A DNA stretch of 42,013 nt from Bradyrhizobium sp. (GTDB lineage: Bacteria > Pseudomonadota > Alphaproteobacteria > Rhizobiales > Xanthobacteraceae), in assembly GCA_018971675.1 (NCBI GenBank), contig JAGXAF010000004.1:1-42013 (forward strand), given 5' to 3'. The notes under the pieces were generated by a model. It was not told the origin of the DNA. It saw nothing but the letters and a program-made list of their open reading frames with translations, and ran no database searches. The translations under genes and the position numbers were made by a program. Of this stretch, positions 41,517 through 42,013 are shown piece by piece (position 1 is the stretch's first letter; each line of letters starts with the position of its first letter).

Positions 41517-42013
41517 TTGGATACGACACCACATTCGGACCGAAGCCGGGATCTGTCACAGCCGCTCGACAAGTTGGGACCGGACGAGACCCTCAAGGCG
41601 AACAGCAACTATCTGCGCGGCACGATCGAGAAGAGTCTGGTCGACGATCTTACCGCCTCGGTGACGCCGAACGATGCCAAGCTGATGAAGTTCTTCGGAA
41701 TCTATCAGCAGGACGATCGCGATTTCCGGGACGAACGGCGTCGGCAAAAGCTGGAATCGGCCTTCTTCTTCATGGCACGGCTGCGCCTTCCGGGCGGCGT
41801 GTGCAGCCCGGCTCAATGGCTCAAGCTGGACGCGCTTGCACGCGCATATGCCGGCGACACGCTCCGGCTCACCACGCGTCAGACGTTCCAGTTTCACCGG
41901 GTCATGAAGCACGACCTTCGCACCGTTATTCGTGGCCTGCGTGACGTTCTGATCGACACCAGGGCGGCCTGCGGCGACGACACAAGGGGCGTGATGTGCG
42001 GCGTCAATCCGCT
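41517..42013 (+). CDS. cysI: Sulfite reductase hemoprotein subunit (CysI), 3' part beyond the window
   Basis: The first 165 codons are present. They read DLSQPLDKLGPDETLKANS, NYLRGTIEKSLVDD, LMKFFGIYQQDDRDFRDERR, LPGGVCSPAQWLKLD and LRLTTRQTFQFHRV. This is the N-terminal half of the siroheme sulfite/nitrite reductase family and matches rhizobial CysI. The cluster- and siroheme-binding cysteines would lie later. I place the start at the TTG 41517, with GAGG about nine bases upstream; no in-frame ATG or GTG is near. It forms an operon with cysJ for reduction of sulfite to sulfide. Confidence 0.9.
   Translation, partial: MDTTPHSDRSRDLSQPLDKLGPDETLKANSNYLRGTIEKSLVDDLTASVTPNDAKLMKFFGIYQQDDRDFRDERRRQKLESAFFFMARLRLPGGVCSPAQWLKLDALARAYAGDTLRLTTRQTFQFHRVMKHDLRTVIRGLRDVLIDTRAACGDDTRGVMCGVNP

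Noticed and set aside
41492..41944. A 150-codon frame at the cysJ end
   Set aside because: It is a shifted frame of cysI; the cysI frame from 41517 carries clear sulfite reductase motifs.
1..42013. CRISPR arrays, tRNA or rRNA genes, and complete insertion sequences
   Set aside because: I saw no regular spacer array, no cloverleaf sequence and no intact transposase with terminal repeats; only a recombinase fragment was found.

Overview
The window looks like chromosome of an alphaproteobacterium of the Bradyrhizobium/Afipia/Rhodopseudomonas group (Nitrobacteraceae). The grounds are GC-rich coding sequence, MctP- and BhcR-like proteins of rhizobial type, an ECF sigma factor/NrsF pair of Caulobacter type, and two copies of an interspersed intergenic repeat that I recall from Bradyrhizobium genomes. 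This placement is an inference from protein resemblance; there is no rRNA or tRNA gene in the window.

Layout. 1-1.9 kb: a divergent pair, a beta-hydroxyaspartate dehydratase-like PLP enzyme (cut by the window edge) and its IclR regulator, probably part of the glyoxylate-assimilating beta-hydroxyaspartate cycle. 2.0-2.3 kb: debris of a serine recombinase. 2.5-5.1 kb: an H-NOX nitric oxide sensor followed directly by a GAF-GGDEF-EAL cyclic-di-GMP enzyme. 5.4-8.6 kb: a 5'-truncated aldo/keto reductase, a His/Lys/Met-rich small secreted protein, a small hypothetical gene and an unusual type I glutamine synthetase. 8.7-10.6 kb: MctP monocarboxylate permease with its DUF3311 partner. 11.1-16.9 kb: a divergent pair of envelope loci, namely a two-barrel outer-membrane protein with a small exported protein, facing a 931-residue secreted protein that carries seven cysteine-pair repeats.

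17-22.8 kb is a metal-stress block: a GDCCVxC protein, then a bufferin (copper-binding RiPP) operon bufA-bufB-bufC-DoxX. The operon runs by stop/start overlaps into an ECF sigma factor and its NrsF anti-sigma factor. Upstream of bufA lies a GTAACC-N15-CGAA element resembling the known SigF promoter, so the operon probably autoregulates. A secreted thioredoxin and a CcdA-type thiol transporter follow.

22.8-26.9 kb is a sigma-54 module. An AcoR-like enhancer-binding protein is divergent from a flavin monooxygenase, and a consensus -24/-12 promoter and a palindromic upstream site lie between them. 27.7-29.9 kb: a one-span membrane protein and an orphan Leu/Ile/Val-type binding protein with an extra N-terminal domain.

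30.2-38.6 kb reads as a nitric oxide defence island. A minus-strand heme-copper operon (CuA subunit, catalytic subunit, SenC, membrane protein) looks at first like a ba3 oxidase. Its catalytic subunit has Asn where oxidases carry the cross-linked Tyr, and the gene content matches the norSY-senC-orf1 (sNOR) cluster of ammonia oxidisers. Divergent from it are a 7Fe ferredoxin, DUF2249 proteins, a histidine-bearing polytopic membrane protein, a MIP18-type Fe-S protein, a DUF1971 cupin, a group III truncated hemoglobin and an NsrR-like Rrf2 regulator. A dyad of NsrR type precedes the ferredoxin. With the H-NOX sensor, NO recurs as a theme of the window. The window ends in cysJ and the start of cysI (assimilatory sulfite reductase).
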